Source of the DNA: Actinoplanes sichuanensis
GTDB taxonomy: Bacteria; Actinomycetota; Actinomycetes; Mycobacteriales; Micromonosporaceae
Direction: 5' to 3'
Length of the DNA: 64,000 bases
Assembly (NCBI RefSeq): GCF_033097365.1
Contig: NZ_AP028461.1
Location: forward strand, 10,071,501-10,135,500
Part shown: in pieces, positions 25,654 to 33,520 of the stretch
How the letters are laid out: each line of letters begins with the position of its first letter
Numbering within the stretch: the stretch's first letter is position 1
Notes under the pieces: model-generated
Told to the model about the DNA's origin: nothing
Databases searched by the model: none
Seen by the model: the letters and a program-made list of their open reading frames with translations, nothing else
Translations under genes and position numbers: made by a program

Positions 25654-27178
25654 GGGACCGGCCATCGAGCCACTGCTGGCTCAGGTACGTGACGAGTACG
25701 GCTCGAGCGTCCGGATCATCTCCGCCGACAAGGTACGAAGTGGTGGCATCGGGGGCTTCTTCGCGAAGCAGCACTACGAGCTCTCCGTCGAGGTACCGGA
25801 TCCAACCGAGGACAGTGATGACATGGCGCAACAGACCGTCGCCGGCAACGGCACACACAACTTCGAGCGCCTGCTCGAGCAGGCCGAGGCGCACGACCGG
25901 GTGACCACCGACAGACCGCCCGCGACCCCCGACCGGCGAACCCGCCAGGAGGGCCGGCAGGCCGGGCTCGGCGACACCGGCGCCGCGTTCGCCGAGCTGA
26001 TGGCCGGCCTCGACGTCGCCGGTCACCTCGGTGAGGGCCGGGCGCCGTCCCGTCCCCGCGCGGCCGAGCCGATCAAGCCGGTCGAGTCGCGCGAGGAGTC
26101 GCCGACGGTTCGACCGTTCCGCCCGGCCACCGCCACCGGCTCACCCGTCAACGCCGGCCGGCCGCTGCCCGCCGCCCTGCCCACCACGCCCAGCTTCCCC
26201 GAGCGGCCCGCCGCCAAGGAACGCCAGACCCCGGAGCCCCGCGAGACCATGACCCCGATCCGCGCGGCCACGGCCGCTCCCCGCTCGGTCTCCCCGGCGC
26301 CGTTCCGGACCGTCGAGCCGACCCCGGCGCCGCCGCGTGCCGCCTTCGCTCAGCCGCCCGCGCCGATCCGGTCCGCGGCCGACGTGTACGGGCTCGACGA
26401 GTCGGTGCCGATCTCGCCCGCCCCGGCCACGCCGACTCCGGCCGCACCCGCGGCGCCGGCCGCGCTGCGTTCCGGCGAGCTCGACCCGGTGCAGCGCAAC
26501 CTGATCACGGTCGGTATGCCCGAGTCGATGGCCCGCAAGATCACCGGCGGGGACACGTATGCCGGTGTGCTCAGCGTCCTCGCCGCCCGCCCGGCCGCAC
26601 CCGGCATCCCGGACGGCCCCGGCGAGATCCTGGTGCTGGCCGGCGAGGTGCACACCGCCGTGCCGATCGCCAAGCAGATCCTCGAACAGCTGCACGTCGA
26701 CCAGACCCACCTGCTGCTCGCCGCTCCGTCGACGGCCGGCACCGGGCTGCACTCGTCCCGGCTCATCTCCAGCCGCAGTGCGGCCGAGTCACGTGCGGAC
26801 AAGCTGCAGAGCTCGGAGCATCCGTGGGTGGTGGTGATCGAGGCGCCGGTCGGCGGGACCGACCCGTTCTGGGTCAACGACATGAGTGACGCGCTCGGCG
26901 CCACCGCGCTCTGGGCCGTCGTCGACGCCACCCGCAAGACCGCCGACTCGGCCCGTCATCTGCGCAGTCTCGGTGAGGTCGAGGCGCTCGTGGTGCACAG
27001 CGTGGAACTGACCGCCGACCCCGCGTCGGTGCTCGGCCTGGACGTGCCGATCTTCTCGCTGGACGGCAAGCCGGCCACCCCGCACGCCTGGGCGGCCATG
27101 CTGTGCGCCCGGATCGCGGCCGAGGTCATGCCGTCGGCGGTGGTCCCGCGCCGGGTGACCCGGTCCGGCCGCCGCTGA
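25631..27178 (+). CDS. FlhF-like protein without a P-loop
   Basis: 515 aa, GTG start inside the flhA end, AGGGGTGG in front. The first 55 residues (VRDEYGSSVRIISADKVRSGGIGGFFAKQHYELSVEV) match the N-terminal domain of FlhF, the SRP-type GTPase that places flagella. A Pro/Ala/Arg-rich disordered middle (about 60-275) follows. The last 230 residues have the order of an SRP-GTPase NG domain (EILVLAGEV, WVVVIEAPVGG, ALWAVVDATRKTADSA, PIFSLDGKPATPHAWA), but the P-loop GxxxxGKT is absent and the DTAG element reads EAPVGG. It is likely a pseudo-GTPase. It sits in the flhF position after flhA; no flhG follows. Confidence 0.72.
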   Translation: MPTRVLLEGPAIEPLLAQVRDEYGSSVRIISADKVRSGGIGGFFAKQHYELSVEVPDPTEDSDDMAQQTVAGNGTHNFERLLEQAEAHDRVTTDRPPATPDRRTRQEGRQAGLGDTGAAFAELMAGLDVAGHLGEGRAPSRPRAAEPIKPVESREESPTVRPFRPATATGSPVNAGRPLPAALPTTPSFPERPAAKERQTPEPRETMTPIRAATAAPRSVSPAPFRTVEPTPAPPRAAFAQPPAPIRSAADVYGLDESVPISPAPATPTPAAPAAPAALRSGELDPVQRNLITVGMPESMARKITGGDTYAGVLSVLAARPAAPGIPDGPGEILVLAGEVHTAVPIAKQILEQLHVDQTHLLLAAPSTAGTGLHSSRLISSRSAAESRADKLQSSEHPWVVVIEAPVGGTDPFWVNDMSDALGATALWAVVDATRKTADSARHLRSLGEVEALVVHSVELTADPASVLGLDVPIFSLDGKPATPHAWAAMLCARIAAEVMPSAVVPRRVTRSGRR

Positions 27179-27190
27179 CCCCGCCAGCCG

Positions 27191-27439
27191 ATGATCAAGC
27201 CGTCGGTTCTGCTGTTCGCGCTGTTGATGAGCGCGCCGGCGTGGTACCGCCTGCTCCTCGACGAGGTGGACCTGATCCAGGTGCTGATCCGGTTCCTGGT
27301 CGCCGTGCCGATCGCCGCGGTGCTCCTGGCCGGGCTCCGATTCGTCCTCGCCGGTTACCGGAAGGCCGAGGAGGAGCCGCCCGGGACCCTGATGACCCCC
27401 GAGCCGTACGAGAGTCCCGAACCCGGAAAGACCAGCTGA
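27191..27439 (+). CDS. Small two-helix membrane protein, unknown
   Basis: 82 aa, last gene of the fliM operon, 12 bp after the flhF-like gene. Two predicted membrane helices (about 4-22 and 30-54, SVLLFALLMSAPAWYRLLL and VLIRFLVAVPIAAVLLAGLRF) and a Pro/Glu-rich cytoplasmic tail. I do not recognise the family. Its size and two helices recall FliQ, which is missing from its normal place, but it lacks the FliQ pattern of conserved polar residues (QINE, PK), so I do not call it FliQ. Confidence 0.6.
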   Translation: MIKPSVLLFALLMSAPAWYRLLLDEVDLIQVLIRFLVAVPIAAVLLAGLRFVLAGYRKAEEEPPGTLMTPEPYESPEPGKTS

Positions 27440-27440
27440 T

Positions 27441-27471
27441 CGGCGCCGGCCCCGCACGGGGGCCGGCGCCG
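27441..27471. terminator. Bidirectional terminator between the fliM and fliJ-fliK operons
   Basis: A 13-bp perfect stem (27441-27453 with 27459-27471) and a 5-nt loop, exactly between two convergent operons (27439 and 27480). It should serve both strands. Confidence 0.82.
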
Positions 27472-27479
27472 GTTCGCGG

Positions 27480-29726
27480 TCAGGCCTGCACGTCCAGCCG
27501 TCCCGAGCTCGGGTCCACCCGACGGGTGGACACCGGGGCGGGCTCGGCCCCGACGTCCGGGCCACCGCGCGGCGTGTCGGTCCGCCGGTTCAGAGTCTCG
27601 GCGAACTGCTGCCGCGCCTGCTGTTGCGCATTGCCCTGCCGCAGGTCGAGCGTGCAGTTCCCGAACCCGGAGTTCTCCAGCTCACGCCGCAGATCGTCGA
27701 GCGACGACCGGAGCGCCTCGGTGCCCGCCTCGGTCCCGCCGGACAGTTGCACGGTGATGTCGCCGTTGCGGATCTCCGCCACCACCTGCACCGGTCCCAG
27801 ATCGGCCGGGTGCAGGTTGATGGTCAGCCGGTGCACACCGTCGGCGTCCAACCGGAGCGGGATGAGGCGGGTGGCCACCTGTGCCGCCGCGGGTGCCGGG
27901 TTGGTCGGAGCCTGCGGTGCGGCCGGTTGCGTTTCGGCGGTGGGCGCGGCCGGAGCGGCTGCCTGCGGGCCGGTCGACCCGGTCACCCCGGCGGTGGCCG
28001 GTGCGGCCGGTCCGGCGGTCTCGGCTGCTGCTCCCACCTGCGGGAATCCGCCGGTCGAGGGTTCGGCGGTGGTTCGGTCGGTGCCGGTTAACGTGCCGGC
28101 CGTACCATCTCCGCCGTTTTGACCGGACCCGTCGCCCGGCCCGCCGCCGTCCTGGCCGCCGGTGTTCGGTGCCGCCTCGCCGGCCGGCGCCTGGTCGGCG
28201 ACGGCGGTTCCGGTGGTGTTCTCGGCCGGCGCCGTCGCGGCGGCCGAGGCCGACGCACGCAGGCCCTCCGGGCGTGGCGCGGCCGCCGCCTCGGTCACGG
28301 TGGCCGTCGCGGCGGACGCGGCCGGATCCATCGGAGATCCAGCCCCGGTGGGTACGCCCGGAGCCGCCCCCACTCCAGCCGATCCGGTGCCGGCCGAACC
28401 CGAAGCAGTGGTCTGACCGGCGGGGACAGTCCCCGCGCCGATCGCGCCGTCGGCGCCCTGCCCAACCGTTCCGGTGGCGACGGGCCCACCGCTGGTGGTA
28501 GCAGCCGCGGCACCGGTGCCGGCACCGGCAGCCGCCGCGGTGTCGACCGTCGGGTTCGGGCCGGTCTGAGTGGCCTGCGCCCCGGTGTCCGTGGTGGTGG
28601 CCGCGGTGCCGACCGGTGCGGTCGCGCCCGGGCCGGTGGCCGTCATGGTCGTTCCGGTCGCGGCCTGTGGTGCCACACCGGTGACCGCCGTCGCCGAGTC
28701 ACCGGCCGTTGCGGGGTCTCCGGTCGTGCCGGTCTCGGCCGCGACGGTCGGTGGTATGCCCGCCATCGTGCCGGTGGCCAGGGCCATCACGGTGCCGTCG
28801 ACCGTCTTCTCGGCAGTCTCCTCGGGCGCATCGGTTTCGACGGGAGCCTCAGTGCCGGCCACGGTGGTCTCCTCGACCTCGCCGGCCGTGGCCTGGTCGG
28901 CTCGGGCGTCCGCGCGCGCCGAAGCCTGCGCTTCAGCACGTGCCGCATCCCGGGTGCCGGTCGCACCGGCCCGAACCGGCGCGCTGGACTGCCCGGCCAC
29001 CCGGTCGTCGGCGGACCGGTCGGCCGCCCGCTCCGTGGCCGGTCGGTCGACGGGCGTCCGGGCGACGACCGCCTTGTCCGGGACCCGCTTCGCGTCACGT
29101 CCCGTGGCGGCCCGCCGCTCCGAGGCCCGCTCGGTGGCCGCCCGGGCATCGGCCCGTTCCGCACCGGCCCGCTCGGCGGCGTCCCGTCCGGCCGCGGCTC
29201 GCCCGGCGACCGTCCGAGCGGCCGCACGCTGCACCGCTTCCCGCCCGTCGGCGGCCCGTGAGGTCGCGGCCCGCTGTGCCGCTTCGCGTCCGTCGGTCGT
29301 TCGTGAGGTCGCGGCCCGCTGCGCCGCCTCGCGCCCGTCGGTGGCCCGTGAGGTCGCGGCCCGCTGTGCCGCTTCGCGTCCGTCGGTCGTGCGCGCCGCC
29401 TGCCGGCCCGAAGCCGAGCTCGCGGTGAAAGCGGCCCGCTCGCCCACGGCGTGCGCATCAGCCGTCCGGGAGGCGGCCGCCCGTGACATCGCCGCCCGGT
29501 CCGCCGCGAACCGGGCCGCCGCCTGTGAAGCGTCGGTGGCGGGGGAGTCGCGCTTGCCCGCCGGCCGGCCGGCCGCTCGTTCGTCCTCGTCACCGGGACG
29601 GCTCATCTCGGCCGAGAGCGCCGACCCGAACTCCGGCCCGCCCTCCTCACGCCGCCCGCCCGCTCGTCTGGTCCCGTCGGCGCCCGGCCGGCGGTCGGGA
29701 CCCGTCACTGAACTCGGCATGGTCAT
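27480..29726 (-). CDS. fliK: Hook-length control protein FliK, unusually long
   Basis: 748 aa (FliK is commonly 400-500). The C-terminal Flg_hook domain is at about 635-715: VHRLTINLHPADLGPVQVVAEIRNGDITVQLSGG, LRSSLDDLRRELENSGF. Residues about 30-250 are an Ala/Arg/Glu/Asp-rich stretch with three near-perfect 15-residue repeats, and about 270-630 are Ala/Thr/Gly/Pro-rich. FliK is exported and measures hook length, then triggers the FlhB switch through its C-terminal domain. The length of the flexible ruler part suggests a long hook or simply poor constraint. Last gene of the fliJ operon. Confidence 0.85.
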   Translation of the reverse strand: MTMPSSVTGPDRRPGADGTRRAGGRREEGGPEFGSALSAEMSRPGDEDERAAGRPAGKRDSPATDASQAAARFAADRAAMSRAAASRTADAHAVGERAAFTASSASGRQAARTTDGREAAQRAATSRATDGREAAQRAATSRTTDGREAAQRAATSRAADGREAVQRAAARTVAGRAAAGRDAAERAGAERADARAATERASERRAATGRDAKRVPDKAVVARTPVDRPATERAADRSADDRVAGQSSAPVRAGATGTRDAARAEAQASARADARADQATAGEVEETTVAGTEAPVETDAPEETAEKTVDGTVMALATGTMAGIPPTVAAETGTTGDPATAGDSATAVTGVAPQAATGTTMTATGPGATAPVGTAATTTDTGAQATQTGPNPTVDTAAAAGAGTGAAAATTSGGPVATGTVGQGADGAIGAGTVPAGQTTASGSAGTGSAGVGAAPGVPTGAGSPMDPAASAATATVTEAAAAPRPEGLRASASAAATAPAENTTGTAVADQAPAGEAAPNTGGQDGGGPGDGSGQNGGDGTAGTLTGTDRTTAEPSTGGFPQVGAAAETAGPAAPATAGVTGSTGPQAAAPAAPTAETQPAAPQAPTNPAPAAAQVATRLIPLRLDADGVHRLTINLHPADLGPVQVVAEIRNGDITVQLSGGTEAGTEALRSSLDDLRRELENSGFGNCTLDLRQGNAQQQARQQFAETLNRRTDTPRGGPDVGAEPAPVSTRRVDPSSGRLDVQA
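29233..29397 (-). repeat. 45-bp tandem repeats inside fliK
   Basis: Three full 45-bp units (29233-29277, 29278-29322, 29323-29367) and a diverging fourth. Each encodes a 15-residue unit close to TDGREAAQRAATSRA. The units differ mainly at third codon positions, so the repeat is kept as protein. Confidence 0.85.
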
Positions 29727-29763
29727 GCGTCTCCCTGCTGGTGGGTGTCGGATCGGGGGCTGG

Positions 29764-30747
29764 TCAGCCGCCGAGCGCGGCGAGGGCCTTCTGCACCTTC
29801 GGGACGTAGGCCTGGGTCTCGGCGGACGGCGGGATGCCGTCGTACTTGTGCACGGCCCCGCCCCCGGCGTTGTAGGCGGCCAGTGCCAGCGGCACCGACT
29901 TGAACTCGCGCAGATGCTGGGCGAGCAGCTTGGCCGCGCCGTTGACGGCCTGGGTCGGGTCGAACGGGTCGTCGACTCCGAGGCCGCGTGCGGTCGCCGG
30001 CATCAGCTGCATCATGCCCTGGGCGCCGGCCTTGCTGACCGCCTTCGGGTTGTAGCCGGACTCGACCTTGGCGACCGCGGCGAGCAGCTTCGGCGACACC
30101 CCGTGCTTGGCGCCGGCCTGCTCGAACAGCGTCGCGTACGGCACACCGCCGAGCCCGCCGCCGGTGGCCGCGGCCCGCAGACCGGCCGGGCGCAGCGACG
30201 ACATGTCCTGCACGGCGGCGGTCGGGACGGTGTCGAGGACCCGGCGGATGGCGCTGGGCGTCTCGTACACACTCTGGATCTTGACGCGGTCGCCGGGTTT
30301 CGGGGCCGCGATCATCTTGTTGTCGCCCAGGTAGATCGCCACGTGGTCGACGGGCGAGTTGAACGCCAGGATGTCGCCGGGCTTGGCGTCGGCCATGCTC
30401 GCCACCGGGCGGCCGGCCTTGGCCTGCTGCCAGGAGTTGCGCGGCAGCTCGACGCCGAGGTCGCGGTAGGCCCGCTGGACCAGGGCCGAGCAGTCCAGCC
30501 CCTTGGCCGGGTCGTCGCCGCCGAAGACGTACGGCGTACCCAGATATCTCTTGGCCGCCTCGACGACGTCGCCGCCGGTCGGGCCGGACGTGGCGAGCGC
30601 ACCGCCGGTCGCGCCGGTGGCGCCGGCGAGGGCCGAGGCGAACTTGGCGCCGGACGTTCCGCCGACGGTCTGCGGCGCCGGGTTCAGACCGAGCTGGTCC
30701 TGCAGTTCGGCGACGCGGTTGAGGACTCCGTTGACACCCAACATCAT
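29764..30747 (-). CDS. Flagellar peptidoglycan hydrolase: NlpC/P60 fused to lytic transglycosylase
   Basis: 327 aa. Residues about 60-165 are NlpC/P60 (VVEAAKRYLGTPYVFGGDDPAKGLDCSALVQ: catalytic Cys in LDCSALV; His in SPVDHVAIYLG). Residues about 215-325 are a soluble lytic transglycosylase (catalytic Glu in VAKVESGYNPKAVS; GAQGMMQLMP; ALAAYNAGGG). There is no signal peptide, so export would be through the flagellar apparatus, as for FlgJ. It lies between fliJ and fliK and overlaps the fliJ stop. It probably drills the wall for the rod, replacing FlgJ with two wall-cutting activities: amide and glycan strand. Confidence 0.88.
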   Translation of the reverse strand: MMLGVNGVLNRVAELQDQLGLNPAPQTVGGTSGAKFASALAGATGATGGALATSGPTGGDVVEAAKRYLGTPYVFGGDDPAKGLDCSALVQRAYRDLGVELPRNSWQQAKAGRPVASMADAKPGDILAFNSPVDHVAIYLGDNKMIAAPKPGDRVKIQSVYETPSAIRRVLDTVPTAAVQDMSSLRPAGLRAAATGGGLGGVPYATLFEQAGAKHGVSPKLLAAVAKVESGYNPKAVSKAGAQGMMQLMPATARGLGVDDPFDPTQAVNGAAKLLAQHLREFKSVPLALAAYNAGGGAVHKYDGIPPSAETQAYVPKVQKALAALGG

Positions 30748-31202
30748 GCTTCGCTCCGGTTCGGGTCGTTGACGGTTCCGGCGGCGTTCCGCGCCTTGGC
30801 GGTGACGGCGAGTTCGTCGAGGGCGGCCTGATCGGTTCGTAGGTCGTGGGCTTTGACGGTCGCGGCGTGGCGCTCGGACATCAGCTCCACCGCTCGGCGG
30901 CGCTTGGCGGCGTCGGCGAGGGCGGCCAGCTTCTCCTGCTCGATCTGCTCGGCGCTGGTCACCATCCGCTGCGCGTCGAACAGCCCGGCGGCCAGCGACT
31001 GCCGGGCGACGAGCGCGGCCACCATGGCCCGGGCGGACCCCTCGCTCGGCGCGTCCGAGCCGACGAGGTCCAACTTGCGACGCTTGACCAGCGCCTCGGC
31101 GTCACGGATCTCGGCGCGGGACTGGACGACGGCGCCACGGGCGGCATCCTCCTGGGCCTTGCGAGCGCGCAGCACGGGCGCCAGTCGGAACAGACGGTTC
31201 AA
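30744..31202 (-). CDS. fliJ: Flagellar export chaperone FliJ
   Basis: 152 aa from TTG at 31202, chosen because AGGAGG lies 7 nt in front; an upstream ATG at 31235 has none and falls in the leader. It is a coiled-coil protein (FRLAPVLRARKAQEDAARGAVV, long heptads with Glu/Arg/Leu). FliJ is the central stalk of the FliI ATPase ring, like gamma in F1. Here it is separated from fliI by 345 bp and has its own FliA-type promoter. Overlaps the next gene by 4 bp. Confidence 0.82.
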   Translation of the reverse strand: MNRLFRLAPVLRARKAQEDAARGAVVQSRAEIRDAEALVKRRKLDLVGSDAPSEGSARAMVAALVARQSLAAGLFDAQRMVTSAEQIEQEKLAALADAAKRRRAVELMSERHAATVKAHDLRTDQAALDELAVTAKARNAAGTVNDPNRSEA

Positions 31203-31547
31203 CGTTGGCCTCCTAGCGGGGCCGGTGGCCCTCACATAGCCGCTTCGGTCCGCCTGCCGATCCGCTGAGCCCCTGCACCGACTTCGCTACTGACCTGCAA
31301 ACACCGCATCCCTCAAGGCCACCGTTCGCTGCGCTTCGGTACGGCCTGCGGCCTTCGCCCGCGAACGCGGTCACTGGGCACGATGCGCGGTGGGTCACGG
31401 TTCGCGTTGCGCGGAGGACAACCCTCATCTCGTACGCCCGGAAAAGCCGACAACCGCAGACCGGACCGCCCCGCCGGCGCCGCGCGAGGTTTGCGAAGGC
31501 CGAGACCGAAACGCGACCGCCGGGCTGATCCGGTGGCCGGGTGGGGC
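31203..31547. other. Non-coding gap between fliI and fliJ
   Basis: 345 bp with no gene I can support; short frames have poor composition. The 45-65 bp nearest fliJ hold its promoter. The remainder contains no strong terminator hairpin, so fliI transcripts may run through into fliJ. Confidence 0.6.
31242..31269 (-). promoter_or_regulatory. FliA-type promoter of fliJ-hydrolase-fliK
   Basis: Minus strand: CTCA (31269-31266), 16 nt, ACCGAAGC (31249-31242). The first 14 bases, CTCAGCGGATCGGC, are identical to those of the flgB promoter. The start codon is 39 nt downstream of the -10. Confidence 0.65.
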
Positions 31548-32855
31548 TCAGGTGGTGGCGATCAGCGCGCGCAGGGCGGCCCAGGCCGACTCGGCCGTGG
31601 TGCGGTCGTCGAGATCCTGCCGGAGGAAGGCGCTGATCTGCGCCCAGGACGCGTTGGCCCGGTCGGCGTCGTGGTTCGTCCCGGGCACGTAGGCGCCGAT
31701 CTCGACGAGCTCACGAACCTCGCGGTGCGCGGCCATCAGACGGCGCAACTCGGTGGCGTCGGACCGCTGCTGCTGGTCGGTGATCTTGTTGGCGACCCGG
31801 GAGATCGAGTCGAGAGCCTGGATGGCCGGGAAATGCCCGGCGGTGGCCAGTTTGCGGTCCAGCACGATGTGCCCGTCCAGGATCGAACGGGCCGCGTCGG
31901 CGATCGGCTCGTTGTGGTCGTCGCCCTCGACCAGGACCGTGTAGAGGCCGGTGATGCTGCCCCGTGCGCCCGGCCCGGCCCGTTCCAGCAGGGAGGCGAG
32001 CATCGCGAAGACCGACGGCGGATAACCGCGGGTGGCGGGTGGTTCGCCGACCGACAGCCCGACCTCACGCTGCGCCATCGCCGCACGGGTCACGCTGTCC
32101 ATCATCAGCAGCACGTCCGCACCCTCGTCCCGGTAGTACTCGGCGATCCGGGTGGCCACCGCCCCGGCCCGCAGGCGGACCAGCGGCGGGGTGTCCGACG
32201 TGGCGATCACCAGCACCGACCGGGCCAGCCCTTCCGGCCCGAGGTCGTGCTCGATGAACTCGCGCACCTCCCGACCGCGTTCGCCGACCAGGGCGACCAC
32301 GTTCAACTCGGCCGCGGTGCCCCGGGTGATCTGGCTCATCAGGGTCGACTTGCCCACTCCGGAACCGGCGAAGATGCCGATGCGCTGGCCCTTTCCGCAC
32401 GGGACGAGGGTGTCGAGTACCCGTACCCCGAGGGACATCTGCGCGCCGACCAGTTGCCGTTCCATCGCCGACGGCGGCGCCGCGTCGATCGGCACCAGGG
32501 CACCACGCAGTGGCGGCCCACCGTCCATCGGGCGGCCCAGCCCGTCCAGGATGCGGCCGCGCAGGTCCGGGCCGACCGCGATGCGCAGGGGTCCGCCGGT
32601 GCTGAAGGCCGGGGTACCGGCGCCGATCCCGGCGATCGGGCCGAGCGGCATGCAGGAGAGCCGCTCGCCGTCGAGGGCGGCCACCTCGGCCAGCACCTGA
32701 TCCCCGCCGACGCCGATGCGCAGCAGATCACCGACGTTGGCCTCCAACCCGCTGACCGTCACGCGCAGGCCGACCGCGCCGGTGACCCGTCCGCTCACCA
32801 GCGGACGGGCTGCCTCGATCGCACTCTGGATGCGGTGCTGGAAGAGGTCGGTCAC
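31548..32855 (-). CDS. fliI: Flagellum-specific export ATPase FliI
   Basis: 435 aa. Walker A GSGVGKST at 164-171, Walker B-type VLLMMDSVTR, and the FliI/SctN signature TRGYPPSVFAMLASLLERAG, all typical of the F1-beta-like export ATPases. The N-terminal domain (1-95) is complete. It energises chaperone release at the export gate. It overlaps fliH by 4 bp. The C-terminal end (SAWAALRALI) is normal. Confidence 0.96.
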   Translation of the reverse strand: MTDLFQHRIQSAIEAARPLVSGRVTGAVGLRVTVSGLEANVGDLLRIGVGGDQVLAEVAALDGERLSCMPLGPIAGIGAGTPAFSTGGPLRIAVGPDLRGRILDGLGRPMDGGPPLRGALVPIDAAPPSAMERQLVGAQMSLGVRVLDTLVPCGKGQRIGIFAGSGVGKSTLMSQITRGTAAELNVVALVGERGREVREFIEHDLGPEGLARSVLVIATSDTPPLVRLRAGAVATRIAEYYRDEGADVLLMMDSVTRAAMAQREVGLSVGEPPATRGYPPSVFAMLASLLERAGPGARGSITGLYTVLVEGDDHNEPIADAARSILDGHIVLDRKLATAGHFPAIQALDSISRVANKITDQQQRSDATELRRLMAAHREVRELVEIGAYVPGTNHDADRANASWAQISAFLRQDLDDRTTAESAWAALRALIATT

Positions 32856-33520
32856 AACCGCAGCGCCTCGCGGGCCCGGGCCACCGCCGCGGCGAGGGTG
32901 GCGTCGACGGTCGCGGTGCCGGTCTCGGCGACCGCGTCGCCCGGCTGGAGCCGCGGATCGGGGCGCAGCGTGATGCGGCGGCCGGAGAACTCGAAGTCCT
33001 CGCCGGAGCTCTCGCCGACGAGATTGCGGAAGTCGTCCGGATGCATGCTGACGACCACGTCGCCGTGCTCCGGGGCGGCGGTCATCGCCCGGCGCAGGGC
33101 GTCGGCACCTCGTTGCGGGTCGTCCTGAAGGTGCCGGCCGATGATGGCCTCGGCCAGTTCCCAGGCGGTGGCCAGGACGACCTCCTGCAACTCGGTGAAG
33201 GTCGGCATCAGCTGGTCCTCCAGGCCGGTCACCGCACGGCCGAGGGCGTTCACGGCGCTGGCCAGAGCGGTGGCGCGGCGCTGCTCGTACGCCTCCTCAG
33301 CGAGCACGGCCCGTGCCGCGGCAGCCTCGTTGGCGGCTGCCGCGTCGCGTTTGCCCTGGGCCCAGCCTTCGGCGTACCCGGTGGTCCGGGCCTGCCGGCG
33401 GGCCCGCTCGACGACCTCCTCGTCGACCGGCGTCTCGTGGCGAAGGTCGATACCGAAGCGCGCGGCGGCCAGGTTCTCGGCCGCCACCCCGCGCAGCACC
33501 CGGTCAGGCGATGAGCTCAT
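32852..33520 (-). CDS. fliH: Flagellar assembly protein FliH
   Basis: 222 aa from the ATG at 33520 (MSSSPDRVLRG), which overlaps the fliG end by 17 bp; longer upstream frame is fliG out of frame. Central Ala/Glu/Arg-rich coiled coil (about 35-90, with the G-rich YAEGWAQGKRDAA) and a C-terminal FliH/HrpE domain (ELAEAIIGRHLQDDP, GDVVVSMHPDDF, ITLRPDPRLQPGDAVAET). FliH dimer regulates FliI and tethers it to the C-ring. GRHxxxxP and DPxLxPGD are family marks. Confidence 0.9.
   Translation of the reverse strand: MSSSPDRVLRGVAAENLAAARFGIDLRHETPVDEEVVERARRQARTTGYAEGWAQGKRDAAAANEAAAARAVLAEEAYEQRRATALASAVNALGRAVTGLEDQLMPTFTELQEVVLATAWELAEAIIGRHLQDDPQRGADALRRAMTAAPEHGDVVVSMHPDDFRNLVGESSGEDFEFSGRRITLRPDPRLQPGDAVAETGTATVDATLAAAVARAREALRL

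Noticed and set aside
27191..27439. Calling the 82-aa membrane protein FliQ
   Set aside because: Topology fits but the conserved FliQ residues are absent; recorded as a hypothesis only.
29233..29397. CRISPR-like array
   Set aside because: Contiguous 45-bp units without spacers, in frame within fliK: a protein repeat.
28119..30831. Long open frames antisense to fliK and the wall hydrolase
   Set aside because: Very Arg/Gly/Pro/Ala-rich products caused by the repeats of fliK; the FliK C-terminal domain and the NlpC/SLT motifs are on the minus strand.
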